From the NCBI RefSeq assembly GCF_034048115.1, contig NZ_CP139145.1, forward strand, positions 3,100,001-3,164,000: a stretch of 64,000 bases of DNA, written 5' to 3'. The notes beneath the pieces are model-generated. The model was not told the DNA's origin and searched no databases. It saw only the letters and a list, made by a program, of their open reading frames with translations. This DNA is from Pseudarthrobacter sp. IC2-21. GTDB lineage: Bacteria > Actinomycetota > Actinomycetes > Actinomycetales > Micrococcaceae. Made by a program: the position numbers and the translations under genes. Shown in pieces: positions 53,773 through 62,401 of this stretch (position 1 is its first letter; each line of letters opens with the position of its first letter).

Positions 53773-54798
53773 ATGAAAATTGGAATTCTCACCAGCGGTG
53801 GGGACTGCCCCGGGCTGAACGCCGTGATCCGCGGCGCGGTCCTCAAAGGCATCGCCATCCACGGCCACGAATTCGTGGGCTTCCTGGACGGCTGGCGCGG
53901 CGTGGTTGAAGGCGACATCATCAACATCCCCCGCACCATGGTCCGCGGCATCGCCAAGCAGGGCGGCACCATCCTGGGCACCTCCCGCACCAACCCCTTC
54001 GAAAACGGCGGCGGCCCCGAAGTCATCAAGGCCCACATGGACCGCCTCGGCATAGACGCCATCATCGCCATCGGCGGCGAAGGAACCCTGGCCGCGGCAA
54101 AACGCCTCACCGACGCCGGCCTCAAGATCGTGGGCGTCCCCAAAACCGTGGACAACGACCTCGACGCCACCGACTACACCTTCGGCTTCGACACCGCCGT
54201 CCAGATCGCCACCGAAGCCATCGACCGGCTCCGCACCACCGGCGAGTCCCACCACCGCTGCATGATCGCCGAGGTCATGGGCCGGCATGTGGGCTGGATC
54301 GCCCTGCACGCTGGCATGGCCGCCGGCGCCCACGCCATCCTGATCCCGGAGCAGAAAGTCAGCATCGAACAGATCACGGAATGGGTCCAGGATGCCCACG
54401 ACCGCGGCCGCGCACCGCTGGTGGTGGTGGCCGAGGGCTTTGTTCCCGAACACATGGAATCCCCCCACTCCGAGCGCGGCCTGGACACCTTCGGCCGGCC
54501 CCGCCTGGGCGGCATCGCGGACCAGCTCGCCCCGGAACTGGAAGCCCGCACCGGCATCGAAACGAGAGCCACCATCCTCGGCCACATTCAGCGCGGCGGC
54601 GTTCCCTCCGCCTTCGACCGCGTCCTGGCCACCCGGCTGGGCATGGCCGCCATCGATTCGGTGGTGGAAGGTTACTGGGGCACCATGGTGGCGCTCAAGG
54701 GCACCGACATCGAGCACGTCGGCTTCGAGAAGGCACTGGGCCAGCTCAAGACCGTCCCGCAGAACCGCTACGACGAAGCAGCGGTCCTGTTCGGCTGA
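53773..54798 (+). CDS. pfkA: 6-phosphofructokinase
   Basis: The enzyme commits fructose 6-phosphate to glycolysis. The 341-residue product has the N-terminal LTSGGDCPGLNAVIRG, GGEGTL, PKTVDNDL and GHIQRGG motifs. Its 104-type position is Gly (ATP preference) and its 124-type position is Lys (seen in pyrophosphate enzymes and in Streptomyces ATP enzymes), so ATP use is likely but not certain. The frame is open far upstream; the ATG at 53773 is the family start. Confidence 0.94.
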   Translation: MKIGILTSGGDCPGLNAVIRGAVLKGIAIHGHEFVGFLDGWRGVVEGDIINIPRTMVRGIAKQGGTILGTSRTNPFENGGGPEVIKAHMDRLGIDAIIAIGGEGTLAAAKRLTDAGLKIVGVPKTVDNDLDATDYTFGFDTAVQIATEAIDRLRTTGESHHRCMIAEVMGRHVGWIALHAGMAAGAHAILIPEQKVSIEQITEWVQDAHDRGRAPLVVVAEGFVPEHMESPHSERGLDTFGRPRLGGIADQLAPELEARTGIETRATILGHIQRGGVPSAFDRVLATRLGMAAIDSVVEGYWGTMVALKGTDIEHVGFEKALGQLKTVPQNRYDEAAVLFG

Positions 54799-54825
54799 GC
54801 CGCGCACTCCCCCTAGGCTGGAATC

Positions 54826-55542
54826 ATGACTCTTGACCCAGGTTCCGCCGCCATTATCCAGCTCGCGTGGGCCCGGCACCTGGGGCTCGACGACGACGCT
54901 TTCGGCACGTCCCTGGCTTCCGGCGAGCGGGTGGTCCGGGCGGACGAAACAGTCAGGACCGTGGAGTTCATCAGGCTGTTTGGCAGCTCCGCCCTGGTGG
55001 GCCCGCAGTGGCTGATTGATGCCGCGGCCGGTATCCCGGATGACGAGATGGCCCAGCACGTGACCCTGCTGACGCTGACACGGTCCCACGGAGGCCATGG
55101 GCTCGGCGCAGCGGCGCTGTTCTTCGCCGACGACCTGCCGCTCCGCCAGCCGTCCGAGGAGCTGACCGTCTCCCACGGCAATCCGGAGGCGATCGAGCTG
55201 GAAGGGCTCTGCCCGCCGGATGACGTCAACGAGGTGGGGCTGTCCGAGCTGGAAAACCGGTACACCATTGTGCACGAGGTGGATGGCCGGCGGGTCCCGG
55301 TTGCGTGCGGCGCCTACGCCGAGTGGGAGGGCCTGCTGGGCCACCTGGGAGTCCTGGTGGACCCCGAGTGGAGGCGCCGCGGGCTCGGTTCGCTCGCGGC
55401 CTCGATCGCGGCCCACGAAGCACTGGCTGCCGGCCTGACTGTCCAGTGGCGGGCAGAAGTCAGCAACACCGGTGCAGTGGCCCTGGCCCGCCAACTCGGC
55501 CTGACCGCGGGCGGCATCCACACGAGCGTCCAGCTGGGCTGA
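54826..55542 (+). CDS. GNAT family acetyltransferase
   Basis: This 238-residue protein has the acetyl-CoA binding loop WRRRGLGSLAASIAAHEAL late in the chain (about residue 185), so the GNAT fold is the C-terminal half. The N-terminal half (VVRADETVRTVEFIRLFG) is not recognised. It follows pfkA by 27 bases and may be co-transcribed. The substrate is unknown. Confidence 0.82.
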   Translation: MTLDPGSAAIIQLAWARHLGLDDDAFGTSLASGERVVRADETVRTVEFIRLFGSSALVGPQWLIDAAAGIPDDEMAQHVTLLTLTRSHGGHGLGAAALFFADDLPLRQPSEELTVSHGNPEAIELEGLCPPDDVNEVGLSELENRYTIVHEVDGRRVPVACGAYAEWEGLLGHLGVLVDPEWRRRGLGSLAASIAAHEALAAGLTVQWRAEVSNTGAVALARQLGLTAGGIHTSVQLG

Positions 55543-55602
55543 CGCCCCCGCACTACCACCGCACGGCGCGGCCGGGCCGCACCCGGCAGGGCGGCCGCCG
55601 GG

Positions 55603-57126
55603 CTAATCCGCCCGGCGGCCGCCGTCCGCCGTCGCCTCTGCCCTGGGGGCCGCGGCCTGCCCGGTCCAGCCGTTCACGGCCTGGGGCTTGGCGAAGAACA
55701 GTGCCACAGCCGCGCCCAGCAGGATAACGGCCGCGGGAAGCAGGATTGACTGGCCCATGGCGGTGGAGAATCCGTCGTGCAGTGCTTCGGGCAGCGACCC
55801 GCCGAACGACATGGGGCTGGCGCCGCCGGCGGCTCCGGGTGCCGGTGGCAGCTCGGCTGCAAGCCTTGCCTGGATCAGCACGGCTATCGCGGCGCTGCCC
55901 AGGACCGCGCCGATCTGCCGGGTGGTGTTATAGACGCCTGACCCGGCACCGGCCTGCCGCGGCGGGAGGTTCCGGGTGGCCGTAGTGCTCAGCGGGGCCC
56001 AGATGCCGGCGTTGGCGAACCCGAGGACGGCGCTCGGCAGCAGGAACAGCCAGATGGGGGTGTCCGGATGCATGAGTGCCGAGTTCCAGAAGAGGGCCAC
56101 CGACATCAGGACCAGGCCCGTGGCGGTGATGAACTTTGGATTGACACGGTCGATGATCTTTCCCACGACGGGTGCCAGGCCGCCTGAAATAACGGCCATG
56201 GGGACCATCATCAGCGCGGACTGGGTGGGCGTCAGGCCGCGGACCACCTGGTAGTAGAAGATCAGCGGGAGGGTGAAGGACGTGATGGCGAACCCCACCG
56301 TGGTGATGCCGATGTTGGCCAGGGAGAAGTTGCGGTCCTTGAAGAGTCCCAGCGGCAGGAGGGGTTCGCCCTTGTTGAACCGCTGCCACAGCACGAAGAC
56401 CACCAGCACGGCTATGCCGCTGATGATCAGGCCCCAGACTGTGATGGGCCCGGTGATGGTGCCCCAGTTGTAGGTCTCGCCCTCCTGGATGCCGAAGACC
56501 AGCAGAAACAGGCCGGCGGCGCTGAGCAGCACGCCCGGGATGTCGAACTTGTGCGGGTGGGTTGTCAGCGAGGGAACGAAGCGCCACGCAAGGATGAAGC
56601 CGACGACGCCGACCGGAATGTTGATGAAGAAGATCCACTCCCAGCCCAGGCCGTCCACCAGGACGCCGCCCAGGATGGGTCCCACCAAGGTGGCTACACC
56701 TGCCGTGGCTCCCCAGATGCCCATGGCTGCCCCGCGGCGGTCCGGCGGAAAGATCCGGGTAATGACTGCCATGGTCTGCGGCGTCATGATGGCCGCGCCG
56801 AGGCCCTGCAGGACGCGGGCCATGATCAGGGTACTGATGTCACCCGACAGGCCGCACCAGAGCGAGGCGAGGGTGAAGAGCACCAGTCCTGAAAGGTAAA
56901 GCTTCTTGGGCCCGAAGCGATCGCCCAGCCTGCCCGTGATCAGCAGCGGGACGGCGTAAGCAAGAAGGTACGCGCTGGTTACCCAGATGACGGAATTGAT
57001 GTCCGCGTTGAGGCCTTCCATGATCCGGGGATTCGCCACGGAGACGATGGTGGTGTCGATCAGGATCATGAAGAACCCGATCACGAGGGACCAGAGTGCT
57101 GGCCACGGCCTTGCTACATTTTCCAA
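55603..57126 (-). CDS. MFS drug-type exporter, DHA2 (14-helix) family
   Basis: The 507-residue protein has about 14 membrane helices, the motif A loop GRLGDRFGPKKLY and the family opening FFMILIDTTIVSVANPRI. It would export drugs or metabolites by proton antiport. The start is TTG with GGGAG 8 bases upstream. It follows the ankyrin gene by 3 bases in one operon with ygfZ. Confidence 0.88.
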   Translation of the reverse strand: MENVARPWPALWSLVIGFFMILIDTTIVSVANPRIMEGLNADINSVIWVTSAYLLAYAVPLLITGRLGDRFGPKKLYLSGLVLFTLASLWCGLSGDISTLIMARVLQGLGAAIMTPQTMAVITRIFPPDRRGAAMGIWGATAGVATLVGPILGGVLVDGLGWEWIFFINIPVGVVGFILAWRFVPSLTTHPHKFDIPGVLLSAAGLFLLVFGIQEGETYNWGTITGPITVWGLIISGIAVLVVFVLWQRFNKGEPLLPLGLFKDRNFSLANIGITTVGFAITSFTLPLIFYYQVVRGLTPTQSALMMVPMAVISGGLAPVVGKIIDRVNPKFITATGLVLMSVALFWNSALMHPDTPIWLFLLPSAVLGFANAGIWAPLSTTATRNLPPRQAGAGSGVYNTTRQIGAVLGSAAIAVLIQARLAAELPPAPGAAGGASPMSFGGSLPEALHDGFSTAMGQSILLPAAVILLGAAVALFFAKPQAVNGWTGQAAAPRAEATADGGRRAD

Positions 57127-57129
57127 GCG

Positions 57130-57525
57130 TCAGGCTCCCAACAGGTCGAGTATTTCAGTCCGGGCGAACATGTGGGCCGCTGCGCGGGCCGAGGGTGTAC
57201 CGGCGTCCGGATCAGCACCGGCCGCCAGAAGGACTTTGGCAACATCCGGGTACCCCTTAAATGCTGCGCCGGCCAGGGGCGTCTGGCCGCGGTCGTTGGC
57301 GGCGTCGGCGTCCGCCCCGTGCCGAAGGAGCAGCTGCACCGTCTCGGCATGCCCGTGGTAGGCAGCGAGCATCAGGAGCGAGTCCCCGGCGGAGTTTGTC
57401 ATGGATGCCGGGGCGCCGACATCAAGGTAGGCAGCCAGCAGCGCGGTGTCCCCGTCCCGGGCGGCCTGGAACAGTTTCTCTGCCAGGGCGAGGGTTTCCT
57501 CGTCGGGCACGGGGTTTTCAGTCAT
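57130..57525 (-). CDS. Ankyrin-repeat protein
   Basis: The 131-residue protein is three to four ankyrin repeats (GDSLLMLAAYHGHAETVQLL, GQTPLAGAAFKGYPDVAKVL) with no other domain. Such proteins bind other proteins. Its start overlaps the ygfZ stop (TGATG), so the two are coupled; the MFS gene follows. Confidence 0.88.
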   Translation of the reverse strand: MTENPVPDEETLALAEKLFQAARDGDTALLAAYLDVGAPASMTNSAGDSLLMLAAYHGHAETVQLLLRHGADADAANDRGQTPLAGAAFKGYPDVAKVLLAAGADPDAGTPSARAAAHMFARTEILDLLGA

Positions 57526-58607
57526 CAGCGGGTCCCCCTCAGGAATCCGGTCTGGCGCCCGACTACCTGGCCGGCGTCGGGGGCAACAATCACTTCCTGC
57601 GCGGCGGTGTAGGGCTCTTCACCGTCCAGGACGGTCAGTATTTCGTCCGGAGCTACGGAACGTTTGATGACCGCCAGGGCAATGGGTCCCATTTCGTAGT
57701 GCTGCGCCACGGAGGTGACGGTGCCTACTTTCCGCTCACCCAGGAGGACCTGGCTGCCCGGCGCAGGCATGGTGTGCTGTGAGCCGTCCAGCTGCAGGAA
57801 CACCAGCCGCCGCGGCGGGTGGCCCAGGTTGTGGACCCGTGCGATGGTCTCCTGGCCCTTGTAGCAGCCCTTCGCCAGGTGCACGGCTGTACGGAGGAGG
57901 TCCAGTTCGTGCGGAATGGTTTTGTCGTCGGTTTCAGCGCCCAGGCGGGGCCGCCAGGCAGCGATGCGGAGGGCTTCGGCGGCCAGCATCCCGGCCAGCG
58001 GGCGGTCCCCTACAGTCCGCTCCAGCTCAGCGGCGGGCACCAGGTATTCGATCCACGGCCGTTCGAGTCCGGGGTGCCCTTCTTCGGGAACCACAGAATA
58101 CGAGTAGCCACCGGCACCCACGTGCGGCCACGGATCGCGCCAGGCGAGCAGACCGGACCACTCCGCCACCTCCTTGGTGGACCCGAGCACCGCCCATTCG
58201 TCGGAGACATCGGCAACTTCCACGCGGAGCATGAACTTCATCCTGTTCAGCCACTCAGCCAGCGGCGCAGCCTCGGCGGCCTCAACGATCAGCCAGGTGG
58301 TCCCGCCGTCGTCCACTACCCGGGCATCAAACTCGATGCGGCCCTGGACGCTCAACAGGAGCAGTTCGGTGGATTCCCGCGGCTGCAGGCCGGTAACCTG
58401 CTGGGAGGAAAGCGTGTTCAGCCACGTCAGCCGGTCCGGACCGCTGACGGTCACCACACCGCGGTGGGAGAGATCGACGACGGCGGTTCCGGCTGCGAGG
58501 GCGCGCTGCTCGCGGAGCGGCTCACCGTAGTGGTCGGCAACTCCGGCGTCCGCGCCGGCGGCCTCGACGGCGCCGGGGCGCGACAGGAATGGGCTGGGGG
58601 TAGTCAT
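57525..58607 (-). CDS. ygfZ: Folate-binding protein YgfZ (GcvT-like)
   Basis: YgfZ is a tetrahydrofolate-binding protein linked to repair or assembly of iron-sulfur enzymes. The 360-residue protein has the diagnostic motif KGCYKGQE at 246-253 (Cys248) and an N-terminal half like GcvT (VVDLSHRGVVTVSGPDRLTW). It leads the ygfZ, ankyrin, MFS operon. Confidence 0.93.
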   Translation of the reverse strand: MTTPSPFLSRPGAVEAAGADAGVADHYGEPLREQRALAAGTAVVDLSHRGVVTVSGPDRLTWLNTLSSQQVTGLQPRESTELLLLSVQGRIEFDARVVDDGGTTWLIVEAAEAAPLAEWLNRMKFMLRVEVADVSDEWAVLGSTKEVAEWSGLLAWRDPWPHVGAGGYSYSVVPEEGHPGLERPWIEYLVPAAELERTVGDRPLAGMLAAEALRIAAWRPRLGAETDDKTIPHELDLLRTAVHLAKGCYKGQETIARVHNLGHPPRRLVFLQLDGSQHTMPAPGSQVLLGERKVGTVTSVAQHYEMGPIALAVIKRSVAPDEILTVLDGEEPYTAAQEVIVAPDAGQVVGRQTGFLRGTR

Positions 58608-58762
58608 ACTGGGGGCAACGTCCTTTAGTCAGTGAGTATTCCGGGTTAAGGCCACGCCCGCCGGGTTCCCTGGCCGTGGAACCGCTCCGGCGAGGGCCCC
58701 GGCCCGAGCGTGCGAGGGCAGGGAGCCGGTGCGGCCTTGCGAGGTCAGGGTGCGGGTGGGGA

Positions 58763-59485
58763 TTAGCGGTATTCCGGGTTTTCGAAATCGAAACGGGTGC
58801 CGGCTTTCCATTCCTCGGGCAGGTTACCGTAAGCGGGAATCCCGCCGGCATCTTTGAGCATCCGGGCAAGGTGCAGCAGGTTCCAGGTCATGAAGGTGGT
58901 GTTGCGGTTGGTGAAGTCTGACTCCGGACCGCCGGAACCCTCGTCCAGGTAGCTGGGGCCGGGGCCCACGGGGCCGATCCAGCCGGCGTCCGCTTGCGGC
59001 GGGATGGTGAAGCCGATGTGCTGCAGGCTGTACAGGACGTTCATGGAACAGTGCTTGATGCCGTCCTCGTTGCCGGTGATGAGGCAGCCGCCGACCTTAG
59101 GGTAGAACGCCCACTGGCCCTTGCTGTTGAGCTGGCCGGAGTGGGCATAGAGCCGCTCAATGAGCTTTTTGGTCTGCGAGGAGTTATCGCCGAGCCAGAT
59201 CGGTCCGGCCACCACCACGATGTCCGCTTCTTGAACGGCAGGGTACAGGGCCGGCCACTCGTCGGTTGCCCAGCCGTGCTCGGTCATGTCCGGGTACACG
59301 CCGCTGGCGATGTCGTGATCCATGGTCCTGATCACCTGTGTGCTGACGCCGTGCTTTTCCATGATGCGGCGGCTGACCTCAATCAGGCCTCCGGTGTTGC
59401 TGGTTTCCGGCGACCTCTTCAGCGTTCCGTTGAAGAACACGGCCTTCAGGTCGCTGTAGTCAGTGGTGTTCTGCGGTGCCGCCAT
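58763..59485 (-). CDS. Flavodoxin-fold NAD(P)H-dependent oxidoreductase
   Basis: The 240-residue protein has an FMN-binding flavodoxin fold: a first loop FNGTLKRSPETSNTG, then ADIVVVAGPIWLGDNSSQTK and FYPKVGGCLITGNEDG. It resembles NADPH-dependent FMN reductases and related quinone reductases. A GGGAG site precedes the ATG. No partner gene is recognised. Confidence 0.85.
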   Translation of the reverse strand: MAAPQNTTDYSDLKAVFFNGTLKRSPETSNTGGLIEVSRRIMEKHGVSTQVIRTMDHDIASGVYPDMTEHGWATDEWPALYPAVQEADIVVVAGPIWLGDNSSQTKKLIERLYAHSGQLNSKGQWAFYPKVGGCLITGNEDGIKHCSMNVLYSLQHIGFTIPPQADAGWIGPVGPGPSYLDEGSGGPESDFTNRNTTFMTWNLLHLARMLKDAGGIPAYGNLPEEWKAGTRFDFENPEYR

Positions 59486-59574
59486 GATGCTCCCTGGTTC
59501 ACTGGCACGGCCGGAGCCGTGAGACGGGACTGAGGAAGCTAAGTCTACTGATGGCCAGTGCGACTGTGGCCCGG

Positions 59575-60201
59575 TCAGGAGACTTTCTTCAGGAACGCCG
59601 ATGCGTGGGCCTCGAGGCCGCTGCCGGGCTTGGCTGCCGCGCCCGCGGCCCCGCCGGCGGCGACGTCCCAGCGCCAGAGCAGGTTGCCGTCCACCAGGCC
59701 GAAGATGCGCGTCGCGGCGCTGTACTCCTTCGAGTGGCCTCCCCGCATCACCATGTCGGTGGTGAGCTGGATCTGCGGGCCCTTGATCTGACCGTAGTAC
59801 AGCTCGGAGATACCGCCGGGATGCGCGATGGACACAGAGATATCGAAGCCGCCGTCCTTATTGCGCAGGGCCTCAACCTCGTCAGCGCTCTTAAGCGCCG
59901 GAACAATATCCGCCGGGACCAGGCCCGGGCCGCCGTCGGCGTCCAGCTGCTTGCGCTCAAGCGCCCAGAAACCGGTCTCGACAGTGAGGGGACGCAAACG
60001 CGTTCCGTCCTCGTCCGCCAGCCAGCTCTCCGCACGGTACTGCAGGTACGGCAAGCCGTTGTGTGTGAAGGAAACGTGCTGGACGAAGTGTTCGGAATCC
60101 TCATCACCGGTGCCAAGCCGGCCGCTGCCTTCCCACTCACCAATGAGCCAGGACAGCGGAACAAGTTCCGGAGTCAGATCTGTAGGAATCTCAATCGGCA
60201 C
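59575..60201 (-). CDS. Nitrobindin-like heme-binding beta-barrel protein
   Basis: This 208-residue protein of the FABP-like (DUF1794/THAP4 C-terminal) family shows the early motif LIGEWEGSGRLG (residues 19-30) and, near the end, His199 in LEAHASAFLKKVS, the expected heme ligand. These ferric heme proteins react with NO or peroxynitrite. The start is GTG. Confidence 0.85.
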   Translation of the reverse strand: MPIEIPTDLTPELVPLSWLIGEWEGSGRLGTGDEDSEHFVQHVSFTHNGLPYLQYRAESWLADEDGTRLRPLTVETGFWALERKQLDADGGPGLVPADIVPALKSADEVEALRNKDGGFDISVSIAHPGGISELYYGQIKGPQIQLTTDMVMRGGHSKEYSAATRIFGLVDGNLLWRWDVAAGGAAGAAAKPGSGLEAHASAFLKKVS

Positions 60202-60238
60202 AACAATTACCTCAGGAAATCGCTAACGGAGGGACGGT

Positions 60239-60352
60239 TTACTTCTGGCCTTTGAAAAGACGGTAAACAACAAAGCCGGCAAACCAGGCCATGGAAAGGC
60301 TCGCGACGCCGAGCAGGACAAGGAAGAAAATTTCAAATGCAAGTACGGACAT
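60239..60352 (-). CDS. Small single-pass membrane protein (37 residues)
   Basis: A minus-strand frame encodes MSVLAFEIFFLVLLGVASL, then continues hydrophobic to a short basic end (YRLFKGQK). It is almost entirely one or two membrane helices. An AGGA site is 8 bases before the ATG. It lies 16 bases after the stop of the membrane protein gene upstream, so it probably belongs to the same transcript. No function is recognised. Confidence 0.7.
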   Translation of the reverse strand: MSVLAFEIFFLVLLGVASLSMAWFAGFVVYRLFKGQK

Positions 60353-60368
60353 GATGCCATCCTAACCG

Positions 60369-61172
60369 TTAGTAGATAAGTAGTTTGTCTATGAAGTAAG
60401 CAAGGGAGCCCACAGCGGACACAGGCGCCAGACCCATGCTAAGGGCCGCGGCGAGATTCAGCGGAGCACCGCGGAGTGTGACGAGCCGGCGGAAACTGAC
60501 CAGGACCGCGCCGACCACCACCCCGAAGATCGCGGCGGGCAGCACGGCAAGATCGGAAAAGACCAGCCCGGCAAGCGGGCCCGCCAGGCCCGCGAGGACG
60601 ATCCCCAGTGGAGCAACCACCCGGTCCGGCCAGCGGATCAGGCCGGCGCACAGGGCGACCGCTGCACTGACGGCCGCCACCAGCACCATTTCGCGGACCC
60701 CGTTGAAGCGGGCACCGGCAATCCATCCCGCGCCAAGGCAGGACAGGAGCACGCCGGCGCAGCAGCCCAGCGTGGACTCCAGCCGCTGGGCCTGGCCGGT
60801 CCCGCGGATCAGCTGCACCACAAACACGGCCATCATTCCCAGCGCGATGAAGGCCGGCGTCCAGTCAAGGTATCCCGGTGCCGGGACCAGGCCGGCGGCC
60901 ATCGCGGACCCTACGCCGGGCAGGGCAATGACCGTGGCGAGCGTCTTCTTGGCCGGGATGCGGAGGAAGTGCGGCCAGCCGATTCCTACCGCCACGGCGA
61001 TGGCACTCGCGACGCCGACGAGGGCCTCCCGCGAGATGTACACACCGGCGATGAGGGCTGCTAGCCCCGCAATGCCTATCAGGCCAATAACCCACGAGCC
61101 CAGTGACCGCGCCGGCGCGTGTTCGTCCCCGTCCGCGCTGATCCCGGTCCGCCGCTTCGACTCTGCACTCAA
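60369..61172 (-). CDS. Polytopic membrane protein of unknown function
   Basis: The 267-residue protein has a charged N terminus (KRRTGISADGDEH) and about eight hydrophobic segments (SWVIGLIGIAGLAALIAGV, LATVIALPGVGSAMAAGLV and others). No motif identifies a transporter or enzyme. The start is TTG with a weak binding site. The small 37-residue gene follows. Confidence 0.78.
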   Translation of the reverse strand: MSAESKRRTGISADGDEHAPARSLGSWVIGLIGIAGLAALIAGVYISREALVGVASAIAVAVGIGWPHFLRIPAKKTLATVIALPGVGSAMAAGLVPAPGYLDWTPAFIALGMMAVFVVQLIRGTGQAQRLESTLGCCAGVLLSCLGAGWIAGARFNGVREMVLVAAVSAAVALCAGLIRWPDRVVAPLGIVLAGLAGPLAGLVFSDLAVLPAAIFGVVVGAVLVSFRRLVTLRGAPLNLAAALSMGLAPVSAVGSLAYFIDKLLIY

Positions 61173-61472
61173 TTGGTTGCATTCCCATTCTGGCTATAAC
61201 CCGGCGGCCTTGCCCTCCGCGGGAGGGCGTTCTGCCCCACGGCACAATCCTGCCTTATGTGACTCGGATATGTCGCAAAACGAAGGTCCGCAGCGAAGGA
61301 ATCCCTGTTCGCGGGAACGCCGTTCGGTATACTCAAACTTCAGCTACGCTTCCAGCAACGGTTGCCAGCCGGACAGATCTTCGGCGGACCAAATCGTGGC
61401 AGGGAGCTGGTTCCGGCCGGTGAGAACCCGGTTCAGTCGCCCGAAGATGCGCGGACGCCCCTTGGAGGAACA
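61173..61472. other. Divergent region between membrane protein and glnR
   Basis: This 300-base gap contains GTTC-GCGG-GAAC (61307-61318), a short inverted repeat, and a good -10 TATACT (61328-61333) reading toward glnR, 140 bases upstream of its start. No -35 with proper spacing was seen. No gene was found. Confidence 0.35.
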
Positions 61473-62171
61473 ATGTCGCACATCCTGCTATTGACGAACA
61501 GCACCGGGTCATCGGTGGACATTCTGCCTGCCCTCGAATTACTGAATCACCGCGTGCATATCCTCGCCGCTGAGCCGACCGCCCTGCTGGAAACCGACCC
61601 CTGCGACATCGTGCTGCTCGATGCCCGCAAGGACCTGGTGGGTGCCCGCTCGCTCACCCAGTTGCTCAAAGCCACCGGCCTGAGCGCCCCGCTGGTACTG
61701 ATCCTGACCGAAGGCGGCATGGCTGCCGTTTCGTCGGCCTGGGCGGTGGACGATATTGTGCTCGACTCCGCCGGGCCGGCCGAGGTGGAGGCGCGCATCA
61801 GGCTTTCCGTGGCACGGGCTGTCCCGGAACAGGACGATGCCCCCACGGAGATCCGGGCAGCAGGCGTGGTTATCGACGAGGCCAGCTACACGGCCCGCGT
61901 GAACGGTGCCCCGCTGAACCTGACCTTCAAGGAGTTCGAACTCCTCAAATACCTGGCCCAGCACCCCGGCCGGGTGTTCACCCGCCAGCAACTGCTCACG
62001 GAGGTGTGGGGCTACGACTATTACGGCGGCACCCGCACCGTCGACGTCCATGTCCGCCGCCTCCGCGCCAAACTCGGCGCCGACCACGAAAACCTGATCA
62101 GCACTGTCCGGAACGTGGGGTACCGACTCACCCTGGTACGCCAGCAAGAGGACGAACTGACGGAAGCCTGA
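61473..62171 (+). CDS. glnR: Nitrogen regulator GlnR (orphan OmpR-type response regulator)
   Basis: GlnR is the main nitrogen regulator of many actinobacteria. The 232-residue protein begins [20 protein letters not shown] and keeps Asp50 ([11 protein letters not shown]), but the acidic pair usual at positions 8-9 is Thr-Asn, so normal phosphorylation is unlikely; it probably dimerises without it. The C-terminal OmpR winged helix ([15 protein letters not shown] to [14 protein letters not shown]) is intact. A GGAGG site precedes the ATG at 61473. No kinase is adjacent. Confidence 0.92.
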   Translation: MSHILLLTNSTGSSVDILPALELLNHRVHILAAEPTALLETDPCDIVLLDARKDLVGARSLTQLLKATGLSAPLVLILTEGGMAAVSSAWAVDDIVLDSAGPAEVEARIRLSVARAVPEQDDAPTEIRAAGVVIDEASYTARVNGAPLNLTFKEFELLKYLAQHPGRVFTRQQLLTEVWGYDYYGGTRTVDVHVRRLRAKLGADHENLISTVRNVGYRLTLVRQQEDELTEA

Positions 62172-62191
62172 GCGCCGCCGTCGAGCTTTAA

Positions 62192-62327
62192 CGCAAAAGC
62201 CCCGGACCACATCAGGTGGTCCGGGGCTTTAGTTTTTGCCTGCTTGTGGAGGACATACGGGTCGAACGTATCGAGGCCACCCCACTGGTGGATCCCCCTC
62301 GCATCCGCCGGTCTCCCGACGGGTGAG
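62192..62327 (-). ncRNA. Predicted small RNA between glnR and mshD
   Basis: A strong minus-strand promoter (62334-62362) starts a transcript of about 135 bases that would end at the terminator at 62196-62230. Three stems can form: an imperfect one at 62305-62323, a two-part one (CGAGG / CCTCG and CCACC / GGTGG, 62272-62301), and a T-arm-like ATACG-TTCGACC-CGTAT (62255-62271). The unpaired stretch after it contains GTCCTCCAC, which is complementary to Shine-Dalgarno sequences including that of glnR. It is not a full tRNA and no known family was recognised. Confidence 0.6.
62195..62237 (+). terminator. Bidirectional terminator after glnR
   Basis: Perfect 15-bp arms (AAAGCCCCGGACCAC at 62196-62210 and 62216-62230) are followed by AGTTTTT on the plus strand and TTTTGCG on the minus strand. 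It can end both glnR and the predicted small RNA. Confidence 0.93.
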
Positions 62328-62333
62328 GTAACG

Positions 62334-62362
62334 ATTATACGTAACGTCCGGGGCGCCATCAA
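62334..62362 (-). promoter_or_regulatory. Strong promoter for the predicted small RNA
   Basis: TTGATG (62357-62362) and TATAAT (62334-62339) are exactly 17 bp apart. The -10 is a full consensus hexamer, the best promoter match noticed in this window, and no CDS follows it on that strand. Confidence 0.8.
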
Positions 62363-62401
62363 ATCGGGGCACGTTCCGGTCCGGCCGTATAGCCTTGCTT
62401 C

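Noticed and set aside
53749..55521. 590-codon minus-strand frame
   Set aside because: It is antisense to pfkA and the GNAT gene, both with clear family motifs.
62246..62323. tRNA gene in the glnR-mshD gap
   Set aside because: The T-arm-like hairpin is convincing, but no acceptor stem pairs with the 3' end (best option has a mismatch), and there is no anticodon arm with a usable loop. Treated as a small RNA instead.
62192..62327. 6C-type actinobacterial RNA
   Set aside because: That family is marked by two hairpin loops each with six or more C; neither loop here has that on the transcribed strand.
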